Positions 44,286 through 56,127 of a stretch of 64,000 bases of DNA are shown here, in pieces. A program made the translations under genes and the position numbers. The stretch covers positions 12,466,501 to 12,530,500 of the forward strand of contig NC_088315.1 in the NCBI RefSeq assembly GCF_910592395.1, in the 5' to 3' direction. The DNA comes from Lineus longissimus. Taxonomy: Eukaryota; Nemertea; Pilidiophora; Heteronemertea; Lineidae. Each line of letters opens with the position of its first letter. Position 1 is the stretch's first letter. The notes beneath the pieces are model-generated. The model did not search any database, was not told where the DNA came from, and was given only the letters and a program-made list of their open reading frames with translations.

Positions 44286-46960
44286 AGCTCAGCTGACAAA
44301 GTCAGCGGAGCTAGTCAAATAGCTATTCGAGTGGTGTCCGTCCTTCCTTCCATCCATCCTGCCATCCTTCCATCTAGCCATCTGTAGACAAAGTTGGGCA
44401 TTTTGTAATCATACAACCGAGGCACTTCAAATCTAGTCTTGCTTATAAACACCGCAGAAAATGTTGCTTATGGAAAAAAATTTGGGCGATCCGACTCAAA
44501 TTCAGCTCCCCAGGGGGCAAAATGCGTATGCGTAAATGAAAAAACAATTTTTTGACGCTCCATTCCAGCAGATAAAAGCTTGAAATAAAGTTGAAAAGGT
44601 CTTAATGATACAGAAGTTTTGATATAAAATAGATTAGTGTCGATTTATATCATCAGTTGGCGGTAGTGAGCAAAACTGTTGTTTGACCCTGGATGACCCC
44701 GCTTTAAATTTCCCGCCACGAACTGACATGAAAACCTCGAACCAGGGAATACCGGACTGCTGGTATTGCCAGTGCATCCACTGTATGAACGGCTCGTCTG
44801 TGATAAATTGACCACTACGCGGTCGAGGTTACCTGGAGTACTATCATCAAGAAAATGGCGGTGACCTTTTTATTTCTACCGGAGCGATGATTTTGTAAGC
44901 CTTTACGGAAATGTATTTGGTACGAAACTTCACACGTTTATAGAAAGATCAACGAGAATGTGTTCAAATGCCCTCATAACGATGAGTTCAACGGAATTTG
45001 GTCAAAACAACCTTCGAATGGAGTCAACTTTCTTTGCGAAATTGAAGCGACAACCTCATTATTTATCGTAATTTATGCAGATCTGAGTCCAGCTGATGGG
45101 TGATGTTCTGATTTGTGTTCAAACTATTGGAAACTTCGGAAATTAGTTCTATTAGTTCTACTATTCTGCAGGAGTATATTATAGCCATTGATGTTGACAA
45201 CTAAAAGCACGAAAACTTTGTTTATTTATCAAACTGTATCGAGTGTTATCGAATCGAATGGATGTGTCGATCCTAGGGGCGGATTGATATGTGGTTGTGC
45301 GTCCAAGGCGATTAGGTCATTCAGTTAGTTTGAGAAAGATCATGATCACGAAGATGCGTGTTGTGTTATCATAACCGGAAAATAAGTTGAAGTTATTAGT
45401 AGTACTACGATTCTTACATGAGTAAAAAGTACGTTTTAAGCAACACAATAATGTTACTCTCATAAAAAAACTGTCAATTCTCCTTACCACTCACAGAAGC
45501 CAAGCCATTGCTGTTAAGTTATGCAGGGGCTTGATCAATTACTTGCACTCCCTGTGGGGTGAATAACATTACCTTTTAAACGGCTGGCTGTAGGGGGATT
45601 ATTGGAACAGCCGGTATACCTGCTGACCTGCTGAACCGAGGTTAATGTTATTTTCAATCCACGATTGCAGGTCACCTGATTTTCGAGATTTCGCGGGAAA
45701 TGAAATTGTAAACAAACGCATGTGTGCAGTTCAAATGTAAACAAAAATGTATTTTTGGTACTTTTGGTTGCTGGACTTGGGTTTTCCTGCAGTTAGGAGC
45801 TGGATCAAATTGGTGGTCTATTGTGCTGTTTTAGTCAGAGGTAGCCCTTGATTATGAAGGGATTTTCAAATTAAGGTGACCATGGTCTTTTATGTGCTCA
45901 GCTCACCACAGCTTTCAATACTTGATGTATCTGATGAGGCGCGCGGAACCTGACATGGCCTTACCAAGGAGCTGCTCACGGTGCTGAACATCTAGCTTGC
46001 CTGTCGACTAAGTGCCTTTTTGGCCAAGACACTGCTACATGTAGGAGGAGCACGCATTTTAGTAGTGATAGTACAGTTGGTTCGAGCCATTTTGAAGCCG
46101 ACATGTGAAGGCCTATCTGGGTTCTCCTTCTTCTCCGTATAAAAAGGGGCATATTGCTGACTAAGGAACAAGGCATATTGACATTGCCTCATCATCTCTA
46201 TGGGACCAATTGATATACTTTTATATGCACGCATACATCGTGCCATTTCAGGGTCCGAGTCTGTGGACAATTGGTTTGATTAATTTGTCTCTTCGATATT
46301 GCTCCTTTATTTCATTAGATTTTCATCGCAATTCGATCTATTCAAGATATAGCCAATTTGAACCTGTCTGCGCCAAGGATAGATTGGTTCCAGATCGACT
46401 CACTATGACTAGGAATACGCAGTAGAGCACAATGTCATGAAAAACGACCCTTTGTATTGTAAATTCCAATCACCTGCAGGACAGGTCAATTTCTCTCAAT
46501 AAAATTAATTTTGTTGACTCCTGTAATCTCTACCTTATTAAAAAAAAAAGAAAGTGGTGCTAGTCCCAAACTGGTCATTTCTATTTATTTTGACCTCTGT
46601 TAAATCAGGATACCTCTCAATTACAGACAGCATTTTGTATCCTTGTGCTGTACAACCCAGCCTGGACATACCACAGTTGTCCATGGAGAAGTCTCATCCT
46701 CTCTGACACTTTTTTTCTGTAAAGCTACTGATACAACATACTGAACTAGGGATATATTCCGTTGCCTCCTGTAATATTTACATACCATGGCTGATTAGTT
46801 CAATCATATTTCATCCAGCTGGCAGCTCTGCATTGGAAATTTTAGTGGTATGACGTGTTCTCTTGACCTTCAAACAGTAGTATAAAGCCGATATTTACTA
46901 CTTTATACCCTCAGTCCTATGTTATTAGATCATCCAGCTGCCAGGCCCTTGGGCCTCTTG
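44286..46960 (+). mobile_element. Dispersed repeat I, inserted in repeat H
   Basis: It begins 'agctcagctgacaaagtcag' with a TCCTTCCATCC stretch and ends 'ccaggcccttgggcctcttg'. The flanking repeat H reads continuously across the site (...attcatttt / ttggtatgtac...), which shows an insertion of about 2.7 kb. No coding sequence was recognised, so it is either non-autonomous or too decayed. Frames such as 45976-46270 have no support. Confidence 0.6.
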
Positions 46961-47450
46961 TTGGTATGTACCTTGAGGGTGAGCGAGGTTCTTTTCGAAA
47001 ACGGGCTCATTCCAATTATCAATATGGTCACTAGGGCGGCGTGCTTGAAATCGGTTTCCGTCAATTTCGAGGAGAACCGTTCGTCCGATCAAATTCATTT
47101 TTGGTATGTACGTTGGGGGTGACTAGAGGAATTCGTAAACCGGCTCGTTCTGATTCTCAATATGGTCACCAGGGCAACGTGCTTAAAATCGGTTTCCGTC
47201 AATTTCGAGGAGAATGGCTTGGAGGATGGAATCAATTTTTAGTGAGTGTATGCCTAATGCAGTTTTGTAAGGGGAAGGTTCCTTTTGAAAATCAGCGCGA
47301 TTCGAGTTCAATATGGCTCACATGCTCAAAATAGGTTTCCACAATTTTAATTTCCATATGCAAACTAGCTACTCCACTAAGACAACTTCACCATTATCTC
47401 ACCTTCAACCTTAATAGTCTGAGGGGTTATGCTCGCTTTGCGATGCTATT
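46961..47450 (+). repeat. Dispersed repeat H, right part
   Basis: It continues the H modules ('gtcaatttcgaggagaaccg' at about 47060 and 47195). It ends near 'tctgaggggttatgctcgct'. Confidence 0.65.
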
Positions 47451-48065
47451 TTTATTTTTATTCCCCCTCCCCCTGAAAAAAATATTGAAAAGATCCGATC
47501 GTCAAAGAATTATAAAAGCCTGGCCTAAGTGATGGTTACCGAAAATGCGAGGGAACGTTATGATGAGTGATTGTCTATAATATGATATCGTAAATCCTCG
47601 ATGTCAGAAATATCTTTATGGTGTAAATCTTTGATGATTTGACAAATAAATATTTTGTAAATTATTGCAGAATATCATTCTTATTCAACAATATCACTTT
47701 TAAGTTCGGACATGATTTAACACAGCTTGGTTGATAATTACAATTAAACAATGGTTTTACAATTAGTATTAATTAGCATGATATAGATGTAGAATAAGCC
47801 ACTCCAAAATATGTTTCTGTTTGCAATTGTTTGGCATTGTTTGTATTTCTGTATCTTAGTAATTTATGTTGTTAGTTACAAGTTTTCTTGGTTATTGTAA
47901 TAATAGTATGTTGCATTCAGAACTTGCCCTCCGACCAGGGCACACTTATACCAGAATTGTATCCCAGTTTTGTGACTTGTGACTGTAGTGATGTTAATGT
48001 GTGCAAGTTTGTGAATTATACCAAGAATACAAGTTAATAGTGATATTTATCTTCAAAACTCCTTG
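47451..48065. other. Unassigned AT-rich DNA
   Basis: No gene or repeat recognised. Confidence 0.4.
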
Positions 48066-48250
48066 ACAATTTGATTGACACTGGGCGTAAAAACTTCTAC
48101 CTAATGCGGAGGCTTTCACAAATACAGTGCGGGTCGGTGATCCATTACGGTAAGTGCGTCTTTCCGACGCGTTTCGGTATGTCAACCCGATACCGGCTTT
48201 ATAGAGATTATGGCACCCGCTGCACGTGCAGCTTTCGGTCGAAACTAATC
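48066..48250 (-). repeat. Inverted copy of the 62080-62272 segment, with 28-bp deletion
   Basis: Read on the - strand this matches 62080-62272 on the + strand: the GCTGCACGTGCAGC palindrome, 'gacgcacttaccg', 'atggatcaccgacc' and 'tttttacgcccagtgt' occur in order. It lacks about 28 bases between two GACC tetramers, which shifts the short frame shared by both copies. Confidence 0.7.
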
Positions 48251-48374
48251 CTTTCCTGATTGTTGTGTTGCGACCTTGTTTCTTTTCTTTTCCCAGACTT
48301 ATTTTTCTTTTCCGAATATGACCTACTTTCTGACCTCCAAGTGGCCATCTTGGAAATTGTTTTTTTGCCTTTTT

Positions 48375-48385
48375 GGCTCACCGGT
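48375..48385 (+). repeat. Family A copy (J), left end
   Basis: 'ggctcaccggt' is the start phrase of family A (compare 24961). It is cut by a LINE whose other border is at 56128. The DNA just before it (48310-48374) also contains a family A-like 'aagtggccatcttggaaatt' core. Confidence 0.65.
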
Positions 48386-48557
48386 TTTGTTTGAAATAAT
48401 TTTATTACTTTCAATAATATTGTAACATACAGATGAATCCCAGGGCTAGGCTATCAAGCATTATTAGCCCTGGTTATTATTACATAGAGAAAAGTGAATG
48501 ATGGCAGAGAAGAATTAAACAAACAAGGATATGATAATTGAAAACAGGCTTCATAAG

Positions 48558-50171
48558 TTAAAGAATGGCGAGTTCAGCAATAAAGGTGCTGACTCTAGTA
48601 ACGATAAAGATATTGTCTACAATAGACAATCTGTAATGGCCATTCAATAACAACTGCAGCCTGTCTTCTTGGCAAAGGTTGTAGAATATAAAGGTGAATG
48701 ATGGCAGCGTATTCAGGTCATCAAAAAGATCAACCCTAAGCATGTCGGCAAGAGGGCAATTGAAGAAGAGGTGGCGTGTGGTTTGCGCCTTGTGTCCGCA
48801 TTTACAGTAAGGGTCGTTAACATTTACAAAGTTATGAGAAAACAGGTGGTTTTTGAATATAAGGTCACATCTGGTCCTATTCAAAACGATTTCAGCTTGA
48901 CGGGGTAGGTTTAGTTTGGGCGTAGCCATGGACATTTGATTCCTGCCTAGGAATAGTCTTAAGTGATATTTGAAAGAGTTTCGAGAGTAACGAGTTTGGA
49001 CATATATTGGAAGGGAAGACCAGTGCCTAATTGAGCTGGGTATTGTGGATTTTGTGAGATTCTGCGACATGTTTCTAGGAAGATTGTAGGTTCTGCGATT
49101 TCTAAGACGCCCGTCAAAGACGGGGTTTCGATACTGAACAAATTCATTGTGAACGTAAGTGGGTATATTGTTATGTTCAACATCGTACATCAGGATTAAC
49201 TTTTTCTCCGTTCTCCGCCTTCCAAGGGTCAGCCAGCCCAGACAGTCAAGAACCTTGGTGGTATTAGTGCCCCATATGCAACCACTTACAATCAGGGCAG
49301 CCCGATAATGAACCTTATCGAGTCTAGATAGTAAAGTGATGTTTGCCGAGTCGAAAATGACAGAACCATACTCCAAGTGAGGTAATATGAATGAGAAATA
49401 AAGCTTCTCGAGGTGTTTGGACTGTAGTGAACCCTGCAAAGTTTTTAATGGGTTCAATAAGTTGTTACATTTACCCACGACATACAAAATGTGATGCTCA
49501 AACGACAGTGTTTCATCCAGTATGATACCAAGATGTTTGTGAGACTGGCCACGGGGGATAACACTCCCATTTAGTTCAAGATAGCCAAAGTTGCGGACCT
49601 TACGACGAGGTGAGTGGTAAATAACCTCCTTGCTTTTCTCAGCTTTGAAGTCTAGCTTCCATCTTTTCGACCATGCAAGAAGACTGTGAAGGTCTTCCTG
49701 AATTAATTTTGTTGACAGATTGATGTCCTCTGCGTAGCTTACTGGCAGAAATAGTGAGCAGTCATCGGCATAGATATACAAGGTACAGTTCCTAACATAT
49801 TCACTTAAATCATTAATGTAAATGAGAAACATGAGAGGCCCCAGTATTGATCCCTGGGGTACTCCTGAGTTTACATAGCCTGGTTGGGTCAGGTTGGATA
49901 ATGTGTTATTAACCCTGACTCTGACACCTCTACCATTCAAATAGGACTGAAGGAGATTAAAAATATTTCCAATAATGCCATAACCTTTGAGCTTCTTTAG
50001 CAAGAGATAATGTGGTACGGCATCAAATGCCCCTGAGATATCGAGAAAGACGCCCCTTGTTACCCGTATTGCATCATTGTTTGACAAGATATTGTGAACA
50101 ATGGCGACAAGTTGTTTCTGAGTATCGTGACCTGGCAGGAATATGGATTGACGTTCAAACAACAAGTTATC
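48558..50171 (-). pseudogene. CR1/Jockey-like LINE: RT catalytic core and C-terminus
   Basis: It picks up directly after the Gypsy insertion. Motifs: FLDISGAFDAVPH (first catalytic Asp), SGVPQGSILGPLMFLIYIND (block characteristic of CR1/Jockey), YIYADDCSLF (catalytic pair), KHLGIILD, and a C-terminal CKCGHKAQTTRHLFFNCPL zinc-binding motif. About 537 residues, ending at 48558 without internal stops. The C-terminal motif is of the C-x-C...H-x4-C type found in Jockey/I-group proteins, so the clade should be settled by phylogeny. Confidence 0.82.
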
Positions 50172-50305
50172 TGTTACGAGTCCGTGAGCTAGATAGGGCT
50201 CGTATTGATTGAGACGACTCAGCGTTGGTGCAAATACGTTTATTACCAACTACTGAATATAGAGGGGGACACAACTCGGTCTCACTATACAGTTATATCG
50301 TAACA
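50172..50305 (-). repeat. Gypsy 3' LTR
   Basis: It matches 55026-55159 with three substitutions. It is adjacent to the duplicated TTATC at 50167-50171. Confidence 0.9.
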
Positions 50306-50657
50306 TTCCCTTTTGTTTAGAGGAGTCCAATGGCCAAGCTAGCTATAATGTAAGAGAACACTTACTAATAGAATGAAATGCTAATTACCAATATTGAAAG
50401 TCAAAGTTATAAGAAAATTAAACAAATCATCGCAATCTGCGGCTAGTCGAAAGTTATGGTAAGTAACCACATAAACAAAGATAATCATAGACTATGAAAT
50501 TGTAGATACACGACATTAGTGCGAGGATACATATATCAGAGGATATACGTGTGCGGGTATATTATATTAACTGTAATACTAAATAGGCTATAACTTTAGT
50601 CTTATGGCGGAAGTAAAGGTGTCATCGATGAACGCTTAAGTTGTTTCTTGGCGCGCA

Positions 50658-52874
50658 TTATAAGTTTAACTTGTCTGGCGGTCTCACAGTGCGTCCAGAA
50701 CGAGTTGTGCGGAGCTGCGGATGTTCCATGGGAGCGTCCTCTGATGGAGAGTGATTCTCGCGTGGGGGTTTGTCCACTGAGCTTGGAGGGGCTGATGTGT
50801 TGTGATGATCATCGAACACAAGTGGCGGTTCGGTGTCTTGATCAGGTCTGATACTAGTAGTGAACGGTTCGGAGGTTGCGCGAATGAATCTTCTATTCCT
50901 GCGAATCTTAGTGCCATCATCCATAAGAAGTTCATACGATCTATCATTGCGCTTGTCTATTTGTCCTTTCTGCCATTCCTTTTGATATGGTCGGATGGAT
51001 CGTACGCGGACGTTGTTACCAATTTTCAATTCTGGGAGGTCCTTTGCTTTTGCATCATAGATTCGGACTTGCTTTGCGATTTTCTTCTTCTTTTTGCTGT
51101 TGACGTCTTCCAGAGTCTTTGGCTTTAACTGAATGTTTGTTAAGGGTAGCTGGGTCCTTGTACGACGACTAAACAGGCGCTGTGCTGGAGAACTTTGCAT
51201 GCCTTCTGTTGGGGTATTTCGAATCTGTAGAAGCGATAGGTGTAAGTCTGTTCTTGAGTGGAGGGATTTCTTTATCAGACGTTTCGCGATTTTCACTGCG
51301 CTTTCTACTTTGCCATTTGATTGTGAATGTCCAGGGGATATGGTGGTGTGTTTGAATCCATATGTTTTGGCAAAAGTGGCGAAGTCTTTGGCATTGTATG
51401 GAATATTATCAGAAACTACTTCTGTAGGGATTCCATGGCGTGCAAAGTGGCTTTTCATCTTTTCAATCACTTCACTGGCTGTTTTGGTTTGTAGCTTGTC
51501 TAGTTCGAAAAAATCACTGTAGTAGTCTACACAAACAAGGTAGTCCTCCTGATTGATGGAAAACAGATCTGAACCAACTTTTGTCCAAGGCAGGTCAGGT
51601 ATCAGGTGTGGTTGTAGTGTTTCCTTTTGTTGCTTTCTCATGAAGGTCTGGCAAATATCACATTGTTCGATCAAAGCGGCTATCTCAGCATTGATGCCAG
51701 GCCAGTATACACAGTCTCTAGCTCTTCTTCGGCAGGCTTCTATGCCATCATGTGATTGATGCAGGCGTTGTAGGATTTTACGTCGCATAGATCTTGGAAC
51801 TAGGCATTGCTGTTGTCCTCGAAATATTATGTTGTTCTCCACAGACAACTCATCTCTGATGTTGAAGTAGGGCGTGCACGCAGTTGACAAGTCTCGTTTG
51901 TTGATTGGCCACCCTTGCAGGATGACAGACTTGAGTTCCTGGAGATCTTCATCATCCTGTGTGGCATGTTGAATTTCTCTGAGGGTTGTACTTGAGATTG
52001 GTGTGTAGTCTGTCATTCGAATTGATTGGAACTGTAGAACAACTTTCTGACGGGTGTCATGGTGGTCTTCACTCTGGAGATAGGCTCTGCTTAGTGTGTC
52101 TGCTAAAAACATTTCGTTTCCTTTCTTGTACTTGATTTCGATGTCGTACGCTTGAAGGCTGAGCAGCATTCGTTGTAATCGCTTTGGCGCTGACAAAAGG
52201 GGTTTTCTCTGGATGGATTCTAATGGGCGATGGTCTGATTCAACTATCACCTTTCGGCCATACGTGTATTGATGGAACTTCTTTGTCGCATAAACAATGG
52301 CCAGTAACTCCTTTTCTATTTGAGCGTAATTGCGCTCGGCCGACGTGAGAGCCCGGCTAGCATAGGGAACAGGTTGTTCCTTTTGCATTATGGCTGCACC
52401 CAAGCCAGTGTCGGACGCATCACATTGTATGGTGGTGTCTTCATGGACATCAAAGTATCTGAGCACTGGAGCTGTTGTTGCCAAGTGTTTTATCTTTTCG
52501 AAGGCAGCGTCGTGGTTTGCAGTCCATAACCATTTGGCATCTTTCTTGGTTAGTTCTCGGAGCGATTCACAGGCTTCTGATAAGCCTTTGAGAAATCGGG
52601 ACAGGTAGTTTATCATGCCAATGAGACGCTGTACTCCAGCAACATCTGTGGGTTTTGGCATATTAGCGATGGCTTCGACCTTCTTAGGGTCAGCTTTGAG
52701 TCCGTTCGTTGTGAACAAGTGTCCACTAAAATCAACTTCTGAAAGTTTGAACTTGAGCTTGTCCCAGTTAAGTTTTGTGTTGTTCTCTGTGCAGCGTTCG
52801 AGTACAGAAATGATGTTTTGATCGTGATCCTTGATAGCATCTTCTATAGTGTCTCCCTCTCCAGTTATGAGCAT
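50658..52874 (-). pseudogene. Gypsy RT end, RNase H and integrase (738 aa open frame)
   Basis: In order: RT thumb (SEVDFSGHLFTTNGLKADP); RNase H with TIQCDASDTGLGAAIMQ, YAQIEKELLAIVYA and ESDHRPLE (catalytic Asp, Glu, Asp); integrase zinc finger H-x-S-H...C-x2-C (LHQSHDGIEACRRR, CDICQ); integrase core with GSDLF, VSDNIPYNAKDF and GHSQSNGKVESAV (D, D, E); then a basic C-terminal domain with KIGNNVRVRSIRPYQKEW. All catalytic residues are present. This long frame is intact and could supply integrase function in trans only if expressed. The end lies about 350 bp before the 3' LTR. Confidence 0.88.
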
Positions 52875-53280
52875 GTCATCAGTATCAGTTCAACACCTTT
52901 TGCGCCATTAATGACCTGGTCGAGGTGGCGCTGAAAGATCTCAGACGCGGGTTTCACTCCGAATGGGAGTCGCAACCACCTAAAGCGCCCAAAGGGGGTC
53001 CCAAATGTAGTTAGAAGCGAGGATGGTTCGTCAAGTTCTACGTGCCAGTACCCATTTTTGACGTCCAAGACGGAATATACTTTCACATTTGCGAGCTTGG
53101 GCAGTAAGTCGTCCACCACAGGTAATGGATAGTGGCTCCGTTTTAGTGCACAGTTTAGTGGTTTGGGGTCAATGCAGATTCTTAAGGTTCCATTTGGTTT
53201 CTTGACGGCAACTAGACTGGAGACCCAATCTGTGGGAGAGTCCACCTTTTTGATGATGTTGAGGCTTTCAAGTTTGTCTA
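52865..53280 (-). pseudogene. Gypsy reverse transcriptase, first half
   Basis: It carries WVSSLVAVKKPNGTLRICID, HYPLPVVDDLLPKL, YSVLDVKNGYWHVEL (first catalytic Asp) and RLPFGVKPASEIFQ. The frame is lost near 52875, at the catalytic aspartate-pair box itself; the pair is readable only in the next frame (DDMLITGEG). Confidence 0.85.
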
Positions 53281-54048
53281 GTTCCTTCTGGAGCGGTTTT
53301 TGAGTGCTACTGGTACTTTGCGCACATACTGTTTGACAGGCGGAACGGTTTCATCAATTTCGAGACGCTGCGGTTCCCCTTTAAAGCGACCAATGCCTCC
53401 GTCGAATACTTCCGGGAAACGCTTGCGCAGATCCTCCTTTGTGAGGCCATGGCTAGAGTCTATCGCAGCAATGTTGTCATGACGTACCTCTATTAACTTC
53501 ATGCGCTGTGCTGTGCGAGCACCTATGATTGGTTGAGCTTTTCCACCAACAATCACGAATTCAGTGCGATGCTTCTTTAGAGTTTTCGGATTTGTGAGTT
53601 TGAGAACCGACTTGCCTATCGGCACAATTTTATCTGACCTGTAAGTAGTAAGTTGCGTATCGGTGGGGCTAATTTTAGTTCCAAGCGGCAGATCTAGTTC
53701 ACTAATTACATTGCAGGTGGCACCACAGTCAACTTGAAATTTAGTGATGCACTCGCCCTTCTCACCGAGACACATGTTCGTGAATATTTTGCGCTTGTAA
53801 CCCTTGTTTGAGTTATTGATAGATAAGATGTCCTCATCCGTGTCAGTTTCAGTTTCGTCGGTAGTTTCATCATCGAGGGCATGGACATGCTTGTTTCGCG
53901 ACTTTTCTTTTGCGCTTCTAGAGTGGCATTTGCGGCTGAAATGCCCAACGCGATTGCAAAGGTTACATGTTTCGTTAAGTGCAGGACACTTGTTCCTGTC
54001 TTTATCATGTTTATAGCCACAATATCTACAGTCAAATTTCAGAGTCAT
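53278..54048 (-). pseudogene. Gypsy zinc knuckle, protease and Pol start
   Basis: Two CCHC-like knuckles: CRYCGYKHDKDRNKCP and CNLCNRVGHFSRKC. Next is an acidic linker, then the aspartic protease with VDCGATCNVI in place of the usual DTGA or DSGA, and IIGA downstream. The end (FPEVFDGGIGRF...PVKQYVRKVP) is the start of RT. A frameshift near 53285 ends this frame. Cys in the protease active triplet is uncommon. Confidence 0.8.
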
Positions 54049-54114
54049 TTGAGTTTTAGAGTCATGTTTGGAGCTTCCACCTTTTCCACGATTATGTTGA
54101 CCTCTTGAAGAACC

Positions 54115-54780
54115 TTAAGAGGATTTCCTGCTTGAGAATTTAAGCACAGAGTCACTTGCACTAGATTTCATCGCCTTGACTTGAGCGGTAGTGGTCTCAG
54201 CTGCACGGCAAATGTCAATGCATAACTTTAATGTCAGCTTGCTATGTTGTAGGAGCTTCTTGCGGACACCATCATCCGAGATGCCACAGACAATTCTGTC
54301 TCGGATCAGTTCATCCTTGAGATTTTGAAATTCACAAGTTTGCGCGAGGGACTTTAGTTGTGTACAATATTCATCTATCGTTTCACCAGACTTTTGGTCA
54401 CGTTTGTTGAATATGTACCGTTCATAGATCGTGTTTGTTACACCGAGACAATGATTTTCCATTAAATCAATGATTTTAGTTATATCCTGTTTGTCCTCCT
54501 CTTCCTCGAATGGTAGGGAATTATAAATCTCTAGGGCCTCTGGGCCGACACAAGTGACGAATGTCGCAGTTCTGTATTCATCACTTTGCACTCTAAGATT
54601 TGTGACGATCTCATAAGAGTTCCATACTTGTTTCCAACGTTTCCAATTCTGGGAAAGGTTTCCCTTGACATCTAGCTTGTGGGGAAGTGGAACTGAACTC
54701 TGTATGATCAGAGGGGCAGGATTGGCAGGAACTGCATTTTCAGCTTGAGCTTCGTTCATGTTCGCATATAGAGTGTCCAT
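54115..54780 (-). pseudogene. Gypsy Gag
   Basis: The 221-residue frame starts at ATG 54780, about 230 bp inside the 5' LTR. It contains WKRWKQVWNSYE, CVGPEALEIYNSLPF and a capsid-like region with YIFNKRDQKSGETIDEY and LRDRIVCGI-like (IRDRIVCGISDDGVRKKLL), the usual Gypsy capsid/retrotrans_gag features. The stop is TAA at 54115-54117. The downstream frame is in the same phase, so the stop is either a termination site between Gag and Pol or a late mutation. Confidence 0.8.
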
Positions 54781-55025
54781 TTAAAGTGTATCGATTAGTC
54801 CTGGAGACGAGGTTTCAGAAGTACATTCGAGCGTGCCAGGTTCTACGAAAGTGTCATTACTTTGAGCCTAGGTCAAGGTTGGCTGTAACAATGGCTGCTT
54901 CCAAGCGAGCACGTTTTTAGAATTTGAGAGGCGAAGTGTGGGGGTTTGAGGCGGCTATTTCTCTGACGAACTAGCTCTAGAGAATCTCCATCTGGCGATC
55001 CTTCACCATCCCACTTTTGACACCA

Positions 55026-55159
55026 TGTTACGAGTCCGTGAGCTAGATAGGGCTCATATTGATTGAGACGACTCAGCGTTGGTGCAAATACGTTTATTAC
55101 CAACTACTGAATATAGAGGGGGACACAACTCGATCTCACTATACAGTTATATTGTAACA
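55026..55159 (-). repeat. Gypsy 5' LTR
   Basis: On the - strand it runs from TGTTACAATATAACTG to GACTCGTAACA, with AATAAACG near its middle as polyadenylation signal. Short LTRs such as this are unusual but known for Gypsy elements. Confidence 0.9.
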
Positions 55160-55164
55160 TTATC

Positions 55165-56127
55165 CTCCTGAAGGTACCTCAAGATAGCCTCATACACTGT
55201 GCGTTCAAATACCTTTGACAACGAATTCAGTAAGGTTACCGGCCTGTAGTTATCGGTCGAACATTTCGATCCCTTGTTTTTGAATATGGGAACAACAATA
55301 CCTGACAGCAACAATAAGTTAAATAACCGACTTAACGGTTCGTCCAGGGAACCAGCAACCAGCTTTATCATTTTGTTAGTAATACCATCAATGCCCCCGG
55401 CCTTTGAAGAGTCTAACTTTAGCAAAAGCTTCCTGATTTCTTCCTTAGAGACATGTAGATCTGATAACGAACGCTCGGTTCTTCTGCCAAAATCAGGAAC
55501 CGTAGATGTGACGTAGTTGTGATGAAATTTAGCTGAGAAATGGTTGAGGAAAGCCTCACATTTCATCCCATCCGAGTCAAGGACAACACCGGAACTCACC
55601 AAGGTCGCTATTCCACCACTGACCTTTTTGCCCAGTAGCTGTTTCAGGATGGCCCAGTAGTTCTTCGAACCTGTTGAGTGCTCACTGAGCGAATTACAGA
55701 CTTTATCGTGATGTGTACGCTTTGCTCCGGTAACAAGCTCCCTTACGTTCCTCACTGCTTCCCTGAAGCGGTAAACATTACCGGCACTGTTAACCTTGGT
55801 CATTTTCTTGAAAAGTTTTGTACGCCTCTGTATTGCTCTCCTAATCACTATGTTGAACCATGGCATATCGTTACGTCTGCTGACTCTATCAGAATGAGGA
55901 ATATGGGCCTCGAACATTGAGTACAGAGTACTCATGAAAAGATTACAAATGGCATCGGGATTGCCAGATCTAAAGACCGAATCCCAGTCGAAATTGCGAA
56001 CCGATGAATTTAACCTTTCATGATCAAGGTGGGAAAACTTCCAAGCTCTCAAGATGGAAGGATCAGATGGAAAGGACCGTTTGAAGTCAAAACAGATTGA
56101 GGTTGTACAATGATCAGACAATGAAAA
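55165..56127 (-). pseudogene. CR1/Jockey-like LINE: endonuclease end and RT start
   Basis: It begins at SLSDHCTTSICFDFK, the Asp-His end of the APE endonuclease. A linker of about 190 residues with WFNIVIRRAIQRR follows. The RT fingers follow: LDSSKAGGIDGITNKMIK and NYRPVTLLNSLSKVFE. The frame is interrupted by the Gypsy LTR at 55159. An apparent start further right (to 56178) reads into family A sequence and is not part of the LINE. Confidence 0.8.

Larger units (their letters stand above)
50172..55159 (-). mobile_element. Ty3/Gypsy LTR retrotransposon, 4988 bp, complete ends
   Basis: Two 134-bp LTRs (50172-50305, 55026-55159) differ at three positions. A 5-bp TTATC duplication (50167-50171, 55160-55164) flanks the element. 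On the - strand, just inside the 5' LTR, TGGTGTCAAAAGTGGGAT (55025-55008) is a primer-binding site. An A/G-rich tract (AAACAAAAGGGAA) precedes the 3' LTR. Gene order is Gag, protease, RT, RNase H, integrase. The Gag-Pol frame has one in-frame stop (54115-54117) and two frameshifts (near 53285 and 52875), so this copy cannot move by itself. Low LTR divergence makes it recent. Confidence 0.93.
48386..56127 (-). mobile_element. CR1/Jockey-like LINE, 5'-truncated, split by a Gypsy element
   Basis: Excluding the Gypsy element, about 2.75 kb of LINE remains, flanked by CGGT (48382-48385, 56128-56131) inside a family A repeat. On the - strand it starts in the last endonuclease motif (PFSLSDHC), continues through RT, and ends in an AT-rich 3' UTR. 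The coding frame (56127-55165 and 50171-48558) is open throughout and keeps phase across the Gypsy site. The LINE was therefore still intact when Gypsy inserted, and it is young. Confidence 0.85.

Noticed and set aside
51133-51759. + strand open frames across the Gypsy integrase
   Set aside because: They are antisense shadows of the long - strand Pol frame with complete motifs.
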